A DNA stretch of 64,000 nucleotides from Pseudomonadota bacterium (lineage in GTDB: Bacteria > Pseudomonadota > Gammaproteobacteria > Burkholderiales > Burkholderiaceae_B): the NCBI GenBank assembly GCA_023440825.1, contig JAEXRL010000009.1:1-64000 (forward strand), written 5' to 3'. Both the position numbers and the translations under genes were made by a program. The notes under the pieces are model-generated. The model saw only the letters and a program-made list of their open reading frames with translations, made no database searches and was not told where the DNA came from. This document shows positions 30,145 through 38,194 of this stretch, piece after piece (within the stretch, counting starts at the first letter, position 1; every line of letters starts with the position of its first letter).

Positions 30145-30185
30145 TATAATTCAGGCTTACGTACAGACCGGACATACTTCCGGTC
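30145..30185 (+). promoter_or_regulatory. Candidate -10 box and dyad before ispB
   Basis: A perfect TATAAT at 30145-30150 is followed by the dyad GACCGGA (30166-30172) / TCCGGTC (30179-30185) with a 6-base loop. The best -35 (TTGAAG at 30118) is 21 bases away, so the promoter is uncertain. The dyad could be an operator or an early leader hairpin. Confidence 0.4.
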
Positions 30186-30211
30186 AGTCAACTCTTGTGT
30201 GGAAAAACGTT

Positions 30212-31177
30212 TTGAATCTCTCAGACTTGATTGAGCCCATAGCCGACGACATGCGTGCACTCGATGTCGTTATTCGTGAACGCCTGGACTCCGATGTAGT
30301 CTTGATACGCACTATAGGCGACTATATCGTTAGCGGAGGAGGCAAGCGCATGCGGCCAGCTTTGCTGCTGCTGGTGGCCAAGGCACTGGGCTATCAAGGC
30401 GATACCCATCATTTGCTCGCCGGAGTGGTGGAGTTTATCCACACGGCCACGCTGTTGCACGATGATGTGGTCGATGACTCCGACATGCGTCGTGGCCGCC
30501 AGACGGCGAATGCCGTCTTTGGGAATGCTGCGAGCGTCTTGGTGGGTGATTATTTGTACTCCCGCTCTTTTGAAATGATGGTGGAGTCAGACTCGATGCG
30601 CGCCATGGCAGTTCTTTCGGGGGCCACCACCGTGATTGCCGAAGGCGAGGTGCTGCAATTGCTGAATGTGCATGACCCTGATGTCTCGCTGGAGCGTTAC
30701 TTGCAGGTGGTGCGTTATAAAACTGCCAAACTCTTTGAGGCGGCTGCGCAGGTAGGTGCAATTGTTGCTGGTGCCAATAGTGAGCAGGAAGAGGCCATGG
30801 CCGCTTACGGCCGTCATTTAGGTACGGCTTTTCAGCTCATCGATGATGTGCTCGATTACACCGGAGACGCTGATTCTTTGGGTAAAAATGTGGGTGATGA
30901 TCTGCGTGAAGGTAAGCCCACGCTACCGCTGATTCGCGCCATGGAAGTAGGCACCGCAGAGCAGGCGCAACTGATCAAAAGTGCCATCGAAACCGGTGCA
31001 GGTGATTTTGCTGCCGTCGCTGAGGCCATCCGCCAGACGGATGCGCTGGAATACACTCGCCAGGCGGCCGAAGCGGAAGCTCAATTGGCCTTAAATGCGC
31101 TGGGCAATATGCCAGCTAGCGTTTATCAGCACTCTTTGTTGCAATTGTGTCATTTCTCGGTGGCACGAGACAGATAA
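30212..31177 (+). CDS. ispB: Octaprenyl diphosphate synthase (polyprenyl synthetase)
   Basis: Extends farnesyl diphosphate with IPP units to make the long side chain of ubiquinone. The protein of about 321 residues has both aspartate-rich motifs, LLHDDVVDDSDMRRG and QLIDDVLDYTG, plus GGKRMRPALLLL for IPP binding. The chosen TTG at 30212 gives the family start NLSDLIEPIADDM and has a weak GGA upstream; a GTG at 30197 would add five residues. The usual divergent neighbours rplU-rpmA are not here. Product chain length is inferred from the family. Confidence 0.92.
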   Translation: MNLSDLIEPIADDMRALDVVIRERLDSDVVLIRTIGDYIVSGGGKRMRPALLLLVAKALGYQGDTHHLLAGVVEFIHTATLLHDDVVDDSDMRRGRQTANAVFGNAASVLVGDYLYSRSFEMMVESDSMRAMAVLSGATTVIAEGEVLQLLNVHDPDVSLERYLQVVRYKTAKLFEAAAQVGAIVAGANSEQEEAMAAYGRHLGTAFQLIDDVLDYTGDADSLGKNVGDDLREGKPTLPLIRAMEVGTAEQAQLIKSAIETGAGDFAAVAEAIRQTDALEYTRQAAEAEAQLALNALGNMPASVYQHSLLQLCHFSVARDR

Positions 31178-31186
31178 ACTGGCAGG

Positions 31187-31243
31187 TTTACTCTGTGAGC
31201 TGGTGTCGGCATCAGCTCACAGAGATCGTAATCGCAGAGTAAA
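31187..31243 (+). terminator. Strong hairpin between ispB and gltS with an alternative pairing
   Basis: CTCTGTGAGCTG (31191-31202) pairs perfectly with CAGCTCACAGAG (31213-31224). TTTACTCTG (31187-31195) can instead pair with CAGAGTAAA (31235-31243). There is no T-run. It starts 10 bases after the ispB stop and may end that transcript or act in the gltS leader. Confidence 0.55.
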
Positions 31244-31344
31244 GCACGTGTCAGCGTTTTAGATTCGTATTTTTTTACTGAAGGGTACACGTGTTGCGGA
31301 TAAGGCATCTGCACACAGACAAAGCTGTGCACTAGGAGAGGTCT

Positions 31345-32577
31345 ATGAATATAGAGTTGGATATGGCACAGACGTTTGGTGTGGCGGCTGTATTTCTGGT
31401 GTTGGGTGAGTTCATCAAAAATCGCGTGAATGTGTTGTCGCGCTACTTCATTCCCAGTCCCATTATTGGTGGCTTGCTGGTCTCTCTGATTGCCTTGGTG
31501 GGCTACCTGAATAATACGTTCACCATTGAGTTCAACGCCGATATACGTAATTTCTTATTAATTGTATTTTTTACCACTATCGGTTTTTCAGCCAGCTTTG
31601 AGCTACTGAAAAAAGGTGGTCTGGCCGTGGGCCTGTTTTTAGGCTGTGCCATAACACTAGTTATATTACAAAACATTCTGGGCATTAGCCTGGCCAGCTT
31701 ACTGGGCGCAAACCCCTTGATTGGGCTGGCCGCAGGGTCCATATCCCTGACCGGTGGGCATGGCACATCCGGTGCTTTTGGGCCTATGCTGGAAGCGGCA
31801 GGCGCTGTAGGCGCCTTGCCGGCTGCTATTGCCGCCTCGACCTGGGGTTTGGTGATGGGCTGTGTGATAGGCGGCCCTTTAGGTCTGTTGCTGATGCGCC
31901 GACATAATATTAAAGGGCCACGTGTTTCAGGCAAGTCCGTGCTCTCCAACAGTCAGGCACAGACGCTGTCCAATGGGGCTACTACTGAAAAGCAAGCCCC
32001 CGCCCAGGAGACGGCGGCTGGTACGGAAATGGCTTTATATGCCGTTGTCCTGCTGGCGGTAGCCGTTGGGCTGGGTAGCTGGTTGGTGGGATATCTGGCG
32101 TCTGTGGGCACGGTCTTGCCCCCGTATCTAGGTGCTATGCTCGTCGCTGCAGTGATACGTAACATCATCGATATCAAAGCCTATGCCTTACCCGATAAGC
32201 AGTTCGAGATTATGGGCGAGGTTTCCTTGGCCTTTTTCCTGGTCATGGCTTTAATGTCCATGAAATTGTGGGAACTGGCAGATGTGGCAGGGCCTTTGAT
32301 GGTCATTTTGCTTGCGCAAACGGGGCTCATGTTTGCGTTCGCCTACCTAGTCACGTTCCGGGTGATGGGTAAAGACTACGATGCGGTGGTTATTTCGGCT
32401 GGGCATTGTGGCTTTGGTATGGGTGCTACGCCTAATGCGATGGCGAATATGCAGGCTTTTACCGATAAAAATGGCCCTTCTGCCAAGGCGTTTTTTGTCA
32501 TTCCTTTAGTCGGGTCCTTGTTTATCGACTTTTTCAACACGGTGATCATTACTGGCTTTTACGATTTTTTTCGTTAA
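31345..32577 (+). CDS. gltS: Sodium/glutamate symporter
   Basis: Inner membrane Na+-coupled glutamate importer of the ESS family, 410 residues, length as expected. About ten hydrophobic segments are visible, with the re-entrant-loop signatures SLTGGHGTSGAFGPM and SAGHCGFGMGATPNAMANM, one in each half, that mark GltS. A polar loop of about 35 residues separates the halves. The ATG at 31345 follows AGGAGAGG. The gene's stop overlaps the stop of the convergent glycosyltransferase gene by 4 bases. Confidence 0.94.
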   Translation: MNIELDMAQTFGVAAVFLVLGEFIKNRVNVLSRYFIPSPIIGGLLVSLIALVGYLNNTFTIEFNADIRNFLLIVFFTTIGFSASFELLKKGGLAVGLFLGCAITLVILQNILGISLASLLGANPLIGLAAGSISLTGGHGTSGAFGPMLEAAGAVGALPAAIAASTWGLVMGCVIGGPLGLLLMRRHNIKGPRVSGKSVLSNSQAQTLSNGATTEKQAPAQETAAGTEMALYAVVLLAVAVGLGSWLVGYLASVGTVLPPYLGAMLVAAVIRNIIDIKAYALPDKQFEIMGEVSLAFFLVMALMSMKLWELADVAGPLMVILLAQTGLMFAFAYLVTFRVMGKDYDAVVISAGHCGFGMGATPNAMANMQAFTDKNGPSAKAFFVIPLVGSLFIDFFNTVIITGFYDFFR

Positions 32578-33617
32578 GTCTTGGTAGGCGTGTCTGTTGT
32601 GATCACAGGGGCTAGGTTGTCAGCAAAGCTTTGCGCGACACTGGCCCACGAAAATTGTTTGGCATAAGAGGCGGGAATCGTACGCGGTATGGTTAATGCT
32701 TGTAGGCAAGCAGCCCTTAAATCGGCATTCATACAGCCAGCTTGTGACGTACCCAGTACATAGGCTGTGGACACCGAGGGAAGTGCTGCGACCGGGCAGC
32801 CGCAGGCCATGGCCTCCAGCAAAACTAGGCCAAAGGTATCAGTTTGACTGGGAAATACAAAAACACTGGCCTTGCGATAAAAGTGGGCCAGTTCGGCATG
32901 TGTTTTGGCGCCCACAAAGTGGGCTGCTGGATAGCGCTTTTCTAATTGGGCGCGTAAGGGGCCGTCACCCACCAGCCATTTTTGACCGGATAAGTCCAGC
33001 TTTAAAAAGGCTTCTACATTTTTTTCTATAGCCAGCCGACCGGCGTACAGGAAAATTGGCGTATTACTGTGCTCGCTGGGTGTGCTGTCTTGGGGGGCTG
33101 GTGTAGGGTGAAAAATACGGGTATCTACACCACGCGACCACAGTACGAGTTTGTGGGGCTGGAAGCCTTGTGCCACTAGCTCTTCACGCACGCCGGGCGA
33201 TGGCACCAGAGTGCGTGTTGCAGCGCCGTGAAAGCGCTTTAGGAAACGGTAGCTCAGGCGTAAAGGGAGCCGTAAGCGCGCGTGTAGATATTCAGGAAAG
33301 CGGGTATGGTAGGCAGTGGTAAAGGGTATGCCTTGTTGCCTGGCATAGCGCCATGCTGCATAGCCTAAGGGCCCCTCGGTAGCAATATGCAAGGCGTCGG
33401 GTTGATACTGGCGAATGAGAGCGGCTGTTTTTGCACCAGCACCCAAGGCGAGCCGTATTTCTGCATAACCGGGGCAGGGAATAGTACGAAAAAGACCTGG
33501 GTGCACGACATAAACCTGGTGGCCTTGTTGCTCCAGATGCTTAAGAGTTTGACCTAAGGTGATGACGACACCATTAATTTGTGGTGTCCAGGCATCGGTA
33601 ATAAGCATGATTTTCAT
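32574..33617 (-). CDS. Glycosyltransferase family 4 protein
   Basis: GT-B fold glycosyltransferase, 347 residues, likely acting on a lipid or envelope glycan at the inner face of the membrane. The N-terminal half starts with ITDAWTPQINGVVITLGQTLKHL (acceptor side). The C-terminal half has FLYAGRLAIEKNVEAFL, VGDGPLRAQLEKRYP and FPSQTDTFGLVLLEAMACG, the donor-binding motif in which the first Glu of E-x7-E is Asp. It overlaps the start of the neighbouring phosphoesterase by 4 bases; this pair is found together in many proteobacteria. Sugar and acceptor are unknown. Confidence 0.87.
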   Translation of the reverse strand: MKIMLITDAWTPQINGVVITLGQTLKHLEQQGHQVYVVHPGLFRTIPCPGYAEIRLALGAGAKTAALIRQYQPDALHIATEGPLGYAAWRYARQQGIPFTTAYHTRFPEYLHARLRLPLRLSYRFLKRFHGAATRTLVPSPGVREELVAQGFQPHKLVLWSRGVDTRIFHPTPAPQDSTPSEHSNTPIFLYAGRLAIEKNVEAFLKLDLSGQKWLVGDGPLRAQLEKRYPAAHFVGAKTHAELAHFYRKASVFVFPSQTDTFGLVLLEAMACGCPVAALPSVSTAYVLGTSQAGCMNADLRAACLQALTIPRTIPASYAKQFSWASVAQSFADNLAPVITTDTPTKT

Positions 33618-34378
33618 GGCTGTGGGCAGTTCTGACTCCAGTCCAGTATTTCTAGTCGACCATCGTGATGCTCGACCAGAGCGGTGAGGCTTTCAACCCA
33701 GTCACCGTCGTTGCAGTAAAGAATACCGTCGACTTCGCGCATTTCAGCCTTGTGAATATGGCCACAAACTACGCCGTCGTACCCCCTACGTCGCGCCTCG
33801 TTAATCAGGACTTGTTCATAGGCGTAGATAAACGCCACGGCATCCTTGACCTTGTGTTTAAGGTATTGCGATAAAGACCAGTAGCCCAGTCCCATGCGAT
33901 TGCGTGCGCGATTAAACCAGTGGTTTAGGGCCAAAATAAGGGTGTAGAGTTGATCGCCCAGATAGGCTAGCCACTTGGCATACTGAATAACGCCGTCGAA
34001 CTGATCACCGTGAGTAACCCAGAGGCGTCGGCCATCTGCCGTGGTGTGTTCAGCTTCCAGGCGTACTTCAACGCCGCCAAAAAATTGGCTGTCGTACTGT
34101 CGTGCAAATTCGTCGTGATTACCCGGAATATATATAACGTGGGTTCCCTTACGGACCTTGCGTAGCAGTTTTTGTACGACATCGTTATGGGCTTGCGGCC
34201 AGACCCAGCGTTTTTTCAAGCGCCAGCCATCCACGATATCGCCTACCAGATAAAGCGTGTCTGCATCGTTACGTTGAAGAAAATCGAGTAAGTGTTCTGC
34301 TTTACAGCCAGCAGTGCCTAAGTGTATATCGGAAATCCAGATGGTTCGGTAGTGTGTAACAGAGGGTGTAGTGCACAT
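33614..34378 (-). CDS. LpxH-like metallophosphoesterase (UDP-2,3-diacylglucosamine diphosphatase family)
   Basis: Two-metal phosphoesterase of 254 residues. The metal ligands are seen in SDIHLG, GDIVDGW, GNHDE, THGDQFD and GHIHKAE. Length and the sequence WISDIHLGTAGCKAEHLL fit the LpxH2-like branch rather than classical LpxH, so lipid A synthesis is not certain; it may act on another envelope phospholipid or glycolipid. Co-translated with the glycosyltransferase that follows. It is divergent from ugd, another envelope sugar gene. Confidence 0.85.
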   Translation of the reverse strand: MCTTPSVTHYRTIWISDIHLGTAGCKAEHLLDFLQRNDADTLYLVGDIVDGWRLKKRWVWPQAHNDVVQKLLRKVRKGTHVIYIPGNHDEFARQYDSQFFGGVEVRLEAEHTTADGRRLWVTHGDQFDGVIQYAKWLAYLGDQLYTLILALNHWFNRARNRMGLGYWSLSQYLKHKVKDAVAFIYAYEQVLINEARRRGYDGVVCGHIHKAEMREVDGILYCNDGDWVESLTALVEHHDGRLEILDWSQNCPQP

Positions 34379-34553
34379 GTAAATACAACATCTGATCGAT
34401 GGGAGTGTTGCAGGTATTAGGCCATGGTGTTGTGACTGTCATATGTATAGAACATGGCAGTTTTGTGACAGACAATCTGCCATGTTGTCGTCATGCGTAA
34501 AGCGTAGGCTTGCTTCAGTTGCCGTGTTTGAGCACAGGCCATGGAGCGGCTAT

Positions 34554-35720
34554 ATGAAAATTGCAGTGGTTGGAACAGGGTATGTGGGCTTGGCAAATGC
34601 TATGTTATTGGCTCAACGCCATGAGGTTGTCGCCTTAGATGTGCAGCCCGATCGGGTAGCCAGCCTGAACGCGAGACGCGCCCCTATATTGGATAAAGAT
34701 ATACAGGAATTTTTGCAGCAGCCAGAGCTGAACTTTCGTGCCACTTTGGATCCTGTGGATGCCTATACAGGAGCGGACTACGTTATTGTGGCTACGTCCA
34801 CAGATTACGATCCGCAAAATAATCGTTTTGATACTCGCAGCATAGAGCTGGTGACTCAGGACATTGTGCGCATTTGTCCTGCTGCATCCATTGTGATCAA
34901 GTCTACTGTACCAGTTGGTTATACACGCGAGTGGCGTGAACGCTTGGGGTGCGAGAGCTTGTTCTTTTCTCCTGAGTTCTTACGAGAGGGCAGTGCTTTG
35001 CACGATAATTTATATCCCTCACGAATTGTTGTGGGTGATCGGGGCGAGCGTGGCCAAGCGTTTGCCGCCTTGATGCAGGAGGGAGCGAGGGTTGAGCAGG
35101 TACCGGTGCTTTTAACCGGTTCGACCGAAGCCGAAGCCATTAAGTTATTTGCGAATACGTATCTGGCCATGCGCGTTGCGTATTTTAATGAGTTAGATAG
35201 CTTTGCCGAAACCCATGGCTTGGATACTCGTCAGATGATACGAGGAGTGGGCTTGGACCCTCGTATCGGACAACATTACAACAATCCTTCTTTTGGCTAC
35301 GGTGGTTATTGTTTACCTAAAGACACCCGTCAGTTGTTGGCTAATTATGACAAGGTACCCAGCAATCTGATTCGCGCCGTGGTCGAGGCAAACAGCACCC
35401 GTAAGGATTTTATCGCTGCCTCTGTGCTGGCGCGTCAGCCACGGGTTGTGGGTATCTATCGCTTGGTTATGAAAACCGGCTCTGACAATTTTCGTGCTTC
35501 GGCGATTCAGGGTGTCATGAAAAGAGTTAAAGCCCGTGGCATAGAGGTATTGGTGTACGAGCCAACCCTACAGGAGCAGCATTTTTTCCATTCCGAGGTG
35601 CTTCACGATTTACAGGAATTTAAAACACGCAGTGATGTAATTGTAGCGAATCGCCTCACCCCAGAACTACAGGATGTCTTGAAGAAGGTATATACACGGG
35701 ACTTATTCGGACAGGATTAA
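34554..35720 (+). CDS. ugd: UDP-glucose 6-dehydrogenase
   Basis: Oxidises UDP-glucose twice to UDP-glucuronate with NAD+, feeding capsule or LPS sugar synthesis. The 388-residue protein has the NAD motif [12 protein letters not shown], the STVPVGYT loop, [19 protein letters not shown] with the catalytic Lys, and [14 protein letters not shown] with the catalytic Cys. Length and sequence are very close to what I recall of enterobacterial Ugd, closer than the longer Ugd common in betaproteobacteria. The ATG at 34554 with GGAG upstream is chosen over an in-frame ATG at 34443. Confidence 0.93.
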   Translation: MKIAVVGTGYVGLANAMLLAQRHEVVALDVQPDRVASLNARRAPILDKDIQEFLQQPELNFRATLDPVDAYTGADYVIVATSTDYDPQNNRFDTRSIELVTQDIVRICPAASIVIKSTVPVGYTREWRERLGCESLFFSPEFLREGSALHDNLYPSRIVVGDRGERGQAFAALMQEGARVEQVPVLLTGSTEAEAIKLFANTYLAMRVAYFNELDSFAETHGLDTRQMIRGVGLDPRIGQHYNNPSFGYGGYCLPKDTRQLLANYDKVPSNLIRAVVEANSTRKDFIAASVLARQPRVVGIYRLVMKTGSDNFRASAIQGVMKRVKARGIEVLVYEPTLQEQHFFHSEVLHDLQEFKTRSDVIVANRLTPELQDVLKKVYTRDLFGQD

Positions 35721-35853
35721 GACGGTCTGAATAGGACAAATTTGACCTAGTTATTCAGTATATATTGTTAGTTTTGCCAATAGTGACAAAATGACACTAA
35801 AGGTACTATCTGAGTGCGTTGCGTGTTTCATCCTTCTCTCAGGAGCCTGTAGT

Positions 35854-36648
35854 ATGCGTTTTCACCTAGATTGTGCGTTGTTAGCGGTTAATCCTGATTG
35901 GGCCCAGCATTTAGTTAGTAGTGTGGCACCGTGCGAGCGTTTGCGTTTACAGATCGTTCCTTTACCTGATATGAAATTGGCAGATTCGTATCTTTACCTG
36001 CGTCAGCAGGTATCGCTGTTACAACGTTATGACGCGTGTTTGTTACCCATCAGTACAGCGAACCTAGTGTGGGTGCGGCGGGCACTTAGCGCGAGTCAGG
36101 GTCATGCCTCAGTGCCTATCCTTGGCTTGACACATGAGTTAAAAGCGGCTGCCTTGGCGGACCTGTACGGCCTTGGGCTAGCCGATTACGTACGTGCTCC
36201 CTTGTGCCTGGAGGATTTGCGAGCACGTATACATAAAATACGCAGTTCAGTAAGTAGGGCTGCACTAGAAACCGTGCCAACTCATTTACAATATAGTGTG
36301 TCCAATAGTTCCGTGGCGCACATACCAAATACAGTGTCGGCAGGTGACTCTACTGTTTTGCACGATAGTGGCTGTGAGCATGCTTCCCTGTCGGCACTGG
36401 CTTTACGTTATACGCTCGGGCAGTCGTCCTTTAAAGAAGCCAAAGGACGGGTGGTGGCCAGTTTTGAATACGCCTACATTTGCGCGGTGCTCGATAAGCA
36501 CCAGGGTAATATCGCTCAATCAGCGCGCTTTGCTCAAAAACACCGTCGGGCGTTTTGGGGCCTGATGCGCAAGCACCAGATTGACGCTGATCGCTTCAGG
36601 CGCATTTGGTCTGCCTCTGCCAAGCCCTTGGCAGTAGTAAAGCTTTAA
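35854..36648 (+). CDS. Regulator with degenerate receiver domain and Fis-type HTH
   Basis: A 264-residue protein I read as an atypical response regulator. The N-terminal 130 residues keep the end of a receiver fold (SVPILGLTHELKAAALADLYGLGLADYVRAPLCLEDLRARI) but I see no clear acidic pocket. The C-terminus (SFKEAKGRVVASFEYAYICAVL, then KHQGNIAQSARFAQKHRRAFWGLMRKH) is a Fis-type helix-turn-helix as found at the end of NtrC-like proteins; there is no AAA+ domain between. ATG at 35854 follows AGGAG by 8 bases. It lies 133 bases after ugd, so it may regulate envelope sugar genes; this is inference. Confidence 0.75.
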   Translation: MRFHLDCALLAVNPDWAQHLVSSVAPCERLRLQIVPLPDMKLADSYLYLRQQVSLLQRYDACLLPISTANLVWVRRALSASQGHASVPILGLTHELKAAALADLYGLGLADYVRAPLCLEDLRARIHKIRSSVSRAALETVPTHLQYSVSNSSVAHIPNTVSAGDSTVLHDSGCEHASLSALALRYTLGQSSFKEAKGRVVASFEYAYICAVLDKHQGNIAQSARFAQKHRRAFWGLMRKHQIDADRFRRIWSASAKPLAVVKL

Positions 36649-36728
36649 GACTCTGGTTTAGTCGCCCGGGTACTCAGGCTGTATTGGCTTGCCAGCTCGG
36701 ATACACTATAGGGCTAGTCTTGGTGCAT

Positions 36729-36783
36729 CAACAAAATACCTATTCGATTATTTTGTTGGGAACCAAGCGCAGACAGATATAAA
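36729..36783 (+). promoter_or_regulatory. hemE promoter with an overlapping 10-base inverted repeat
   Basis: TTGGGA (36756-36761) and TATAAA (36778-36783) are 16 bases apart, about 50 bases before the hemE start. CAACAAAATA (36729-36738) and TATTTTGTTG (36749-36758) form an inverted repeat that reaches into the -35 box. It may be an operator or the terminator of the upstream gene. Confidence 0.5.
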
Positions 36784-36832
36784 CCGCATTCAGTTGGTTA
36801 AAATCTACAGGCACTTTTAAATAAGGATTGCT

Positions 36833-37915
36833 GTGTCTTTACCTCAACTTAAAAACGATACCTTACTCCGTTCTTTTTTGCGTCAGAAGGTGGATTACAC
36901 ACCTGTATGGTTAATGCGTCAGGCTGGTCGCTATTTAGCGGAATATCAGGCCACGCGAGCACAAGCAGGCTCATTCATGGCGCTCGCGCAAAATCCTGAG
37001 CTGGCTTGTGAGGTGACCTTACAACCATTGCGTCGTTTTGATCTGGACGCGGCGATTTTATTCTCCGATATCCTGACTATTCCCGATGCCATGGGGCTGG
37101 GGCTGGACTTTGTCGAAGGAGAGGGGCCACGTTTTGCCCATCCCGTGCGTACCGAGGCGGATGTGAACAAGCTGCAGGTCGCTGATATGGCTAAGTTGCA
37201 GTATGTATTTGACGCTGTTGCCCTTATTCGCAAAGAATTGGATGGCAAAGTGCCGCTTATTGGTTTTGCAGGCAGTCCCTGGACGATTGCTTGTTACATG
37301 GTGGAAGGGCAGGGCTCCAGCGATTACCGTCTGGTAAAAAGCCTGATGTACTCCCGCCCCGATCTGATGCACCGCATGCTGGAAATTAACGCCGAAACTA
37401 CGGCTATTTATTTGAATGCTCAAATTCAAGCAGGTGCCCAGGCTGTCATGCTTTTCGATAGTTGGGGTGGTGTGTTATCTGACTCCCTGTTCCAAGAGTT
37501 TTCATTGCCCTACACCAAGCGAGTTATTGACGCTTTGATTCGTCATAACGACGGTCGTCAGGTGCCTGTAGTGGCGTTTACGAAAGGCGGTGGGCAGTGG
37601 CTTGAAGATATCGTGGATTGTGGTGCAGATGCTTTGGGTGTGGACTGGACTGTGAACTTGCGTCAAGCCCGCCAGCGTATGGGAGATCGTGTAGGCTTGC
37701 AGGGTAACCTTGATCCCATGACCATGTTTGGTGGCGAGCAAGCTATACGCTCACAGGTGCGTCGTGTGCTCGATGACTTCGGGCCGGTGGGGGCCGGTGG
37801 TCACGTATTTAACTTCGGGCACGGTATTTCTCGTTTTACAGATCCCGAGGCAGTCAGCATCTTGGTTGACGAGGTACATTCGTACAGCCCGCAGTTCCAT
37901 AAAAATCAAGCTTAA
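36833..37915 (+). CDS. hemE: Uroporphyrinogen decarboxylase
   Basis: Removes four carboxyl groups from uroporphyrinogen III to give coproporphyrinogen III in heme synthesis. The 360-residue TIM barrel shows [35 protein letters not shown] with the catalytic Asp, [16 protein letters not shown] and the end motif [17 protein letters not shown] at 36833 has AAGGA about 6 bases before it. It is followed by a hairpin and an AT-rich spacer with DnaA boxes before priA. Confidence 0.96.
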   Translation: MSLPQLKNDTLLRSFLRQKVDYTPVWLMRQAGRYLAEYQATRAQAGSFMALAQNPELACEVTLQPLRRFDLDAAILFSDILTIPDAMGLGLDFVEGEGPRFAHPVRTEADVNKLQVADMAKLQYVFDAVALIRKELDGKVPLIGFAGSPWTIACYMVEGQGSSDYRLVKSLMYSRPDLMHRMLEINAETTAIYLNAQIQAGAQAVMLFDSWGGVLSDSLFQEFSLPYTKRVIDALIRHNDGRQVPVVAFTKGGGQWLEDIVDCGADALGVDWTVNLRQARQRMGDRVGLQGNLDPMTMFGGEQAIRSQVRRVLDDFGPVGAGGHVFNFGHGISRFTDPEAVSILVDEVHSYSPQFHKNQA

Positions 37916-37922
37916 TCATGCC

Positions 37923-37959
37923 AACAAAGGCGGTGCTCTACAGAGAGTTCGCCTTTGTT
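37923..37959 (+). terminator. Hairpin after hemE, likely terminator
   Basis: AACAAAGGCG (37923-37932) pairs perfectly with CGCCTTTGTT (37950-37959) across a 17-base loop, 7 bases after the hemE stop. No T-run follows; the 3' arm runs straight into a DnaA box. Confidence 0.55.
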
Positions 37960-37966
37960 ATGCACA
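37958..37966 (+). promoter_or_regulatory. DnaA box TTATGCACA
   Basis: Exact match to the strict consensus TTATNCACA at the left edge of an AT-rich intergenic stretch. A second box lies at 38130 in the same orientation. Confidence 0.55.
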
Positions 37967-38129
37967 GCATGTCAATTTCAGTAATTGTTCTGGCTCTTTG
38001 TGCTTTACATAAGTTTAGTCTTTTAAGTGTTTGATTTTTAATAGTTTTATTTTTGTTTTTCTGGTATTGGATTTAAATTGTATCTAGACTTGATATTTTT
38101 AAATCTTATCCCTTACTTTTTCCCCAAAG
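37967..38129. other. AT-rich spacer between two DnaA boxes
   Basis: Noncoding stretch of 163 bases, strikingly rich in T and A against the surrounding sequence, with runs such as TTTGATTTTTAATAG and TTTTATTTTTG. No gene, repeat or known RNA was seen in it. It could be an unwinding element or simply a promoter region for priA. Confidence 0.45.
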
Positions 38130-38138
38130 TTATCCACA
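38130..38138 (+). promoter_or_regulatory. DnaA box TTATCCACA
   Basis: Exact copy of the highest-affinity (R1/R4-type) DnaA box, 57 bases before the priA start and at the right edge of the AT-rich stretch. DnaA may bind here and control priA or replication. Confidence 0.6.
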
Positions 38139-38194
38139 TGCTGTGCACCCCCTGATTGGCTAGGGTTGCGGCAAGTTCGGGGCTGGTCTTCATT

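Noticed and set aside
37916..38194. Calling the hemE-priA spacer the chromosomal origin
   Set aside because: Only two strict DnaA boxes were found, dnaA is not in the window and GC skew was not computed; reported as a candidate only.
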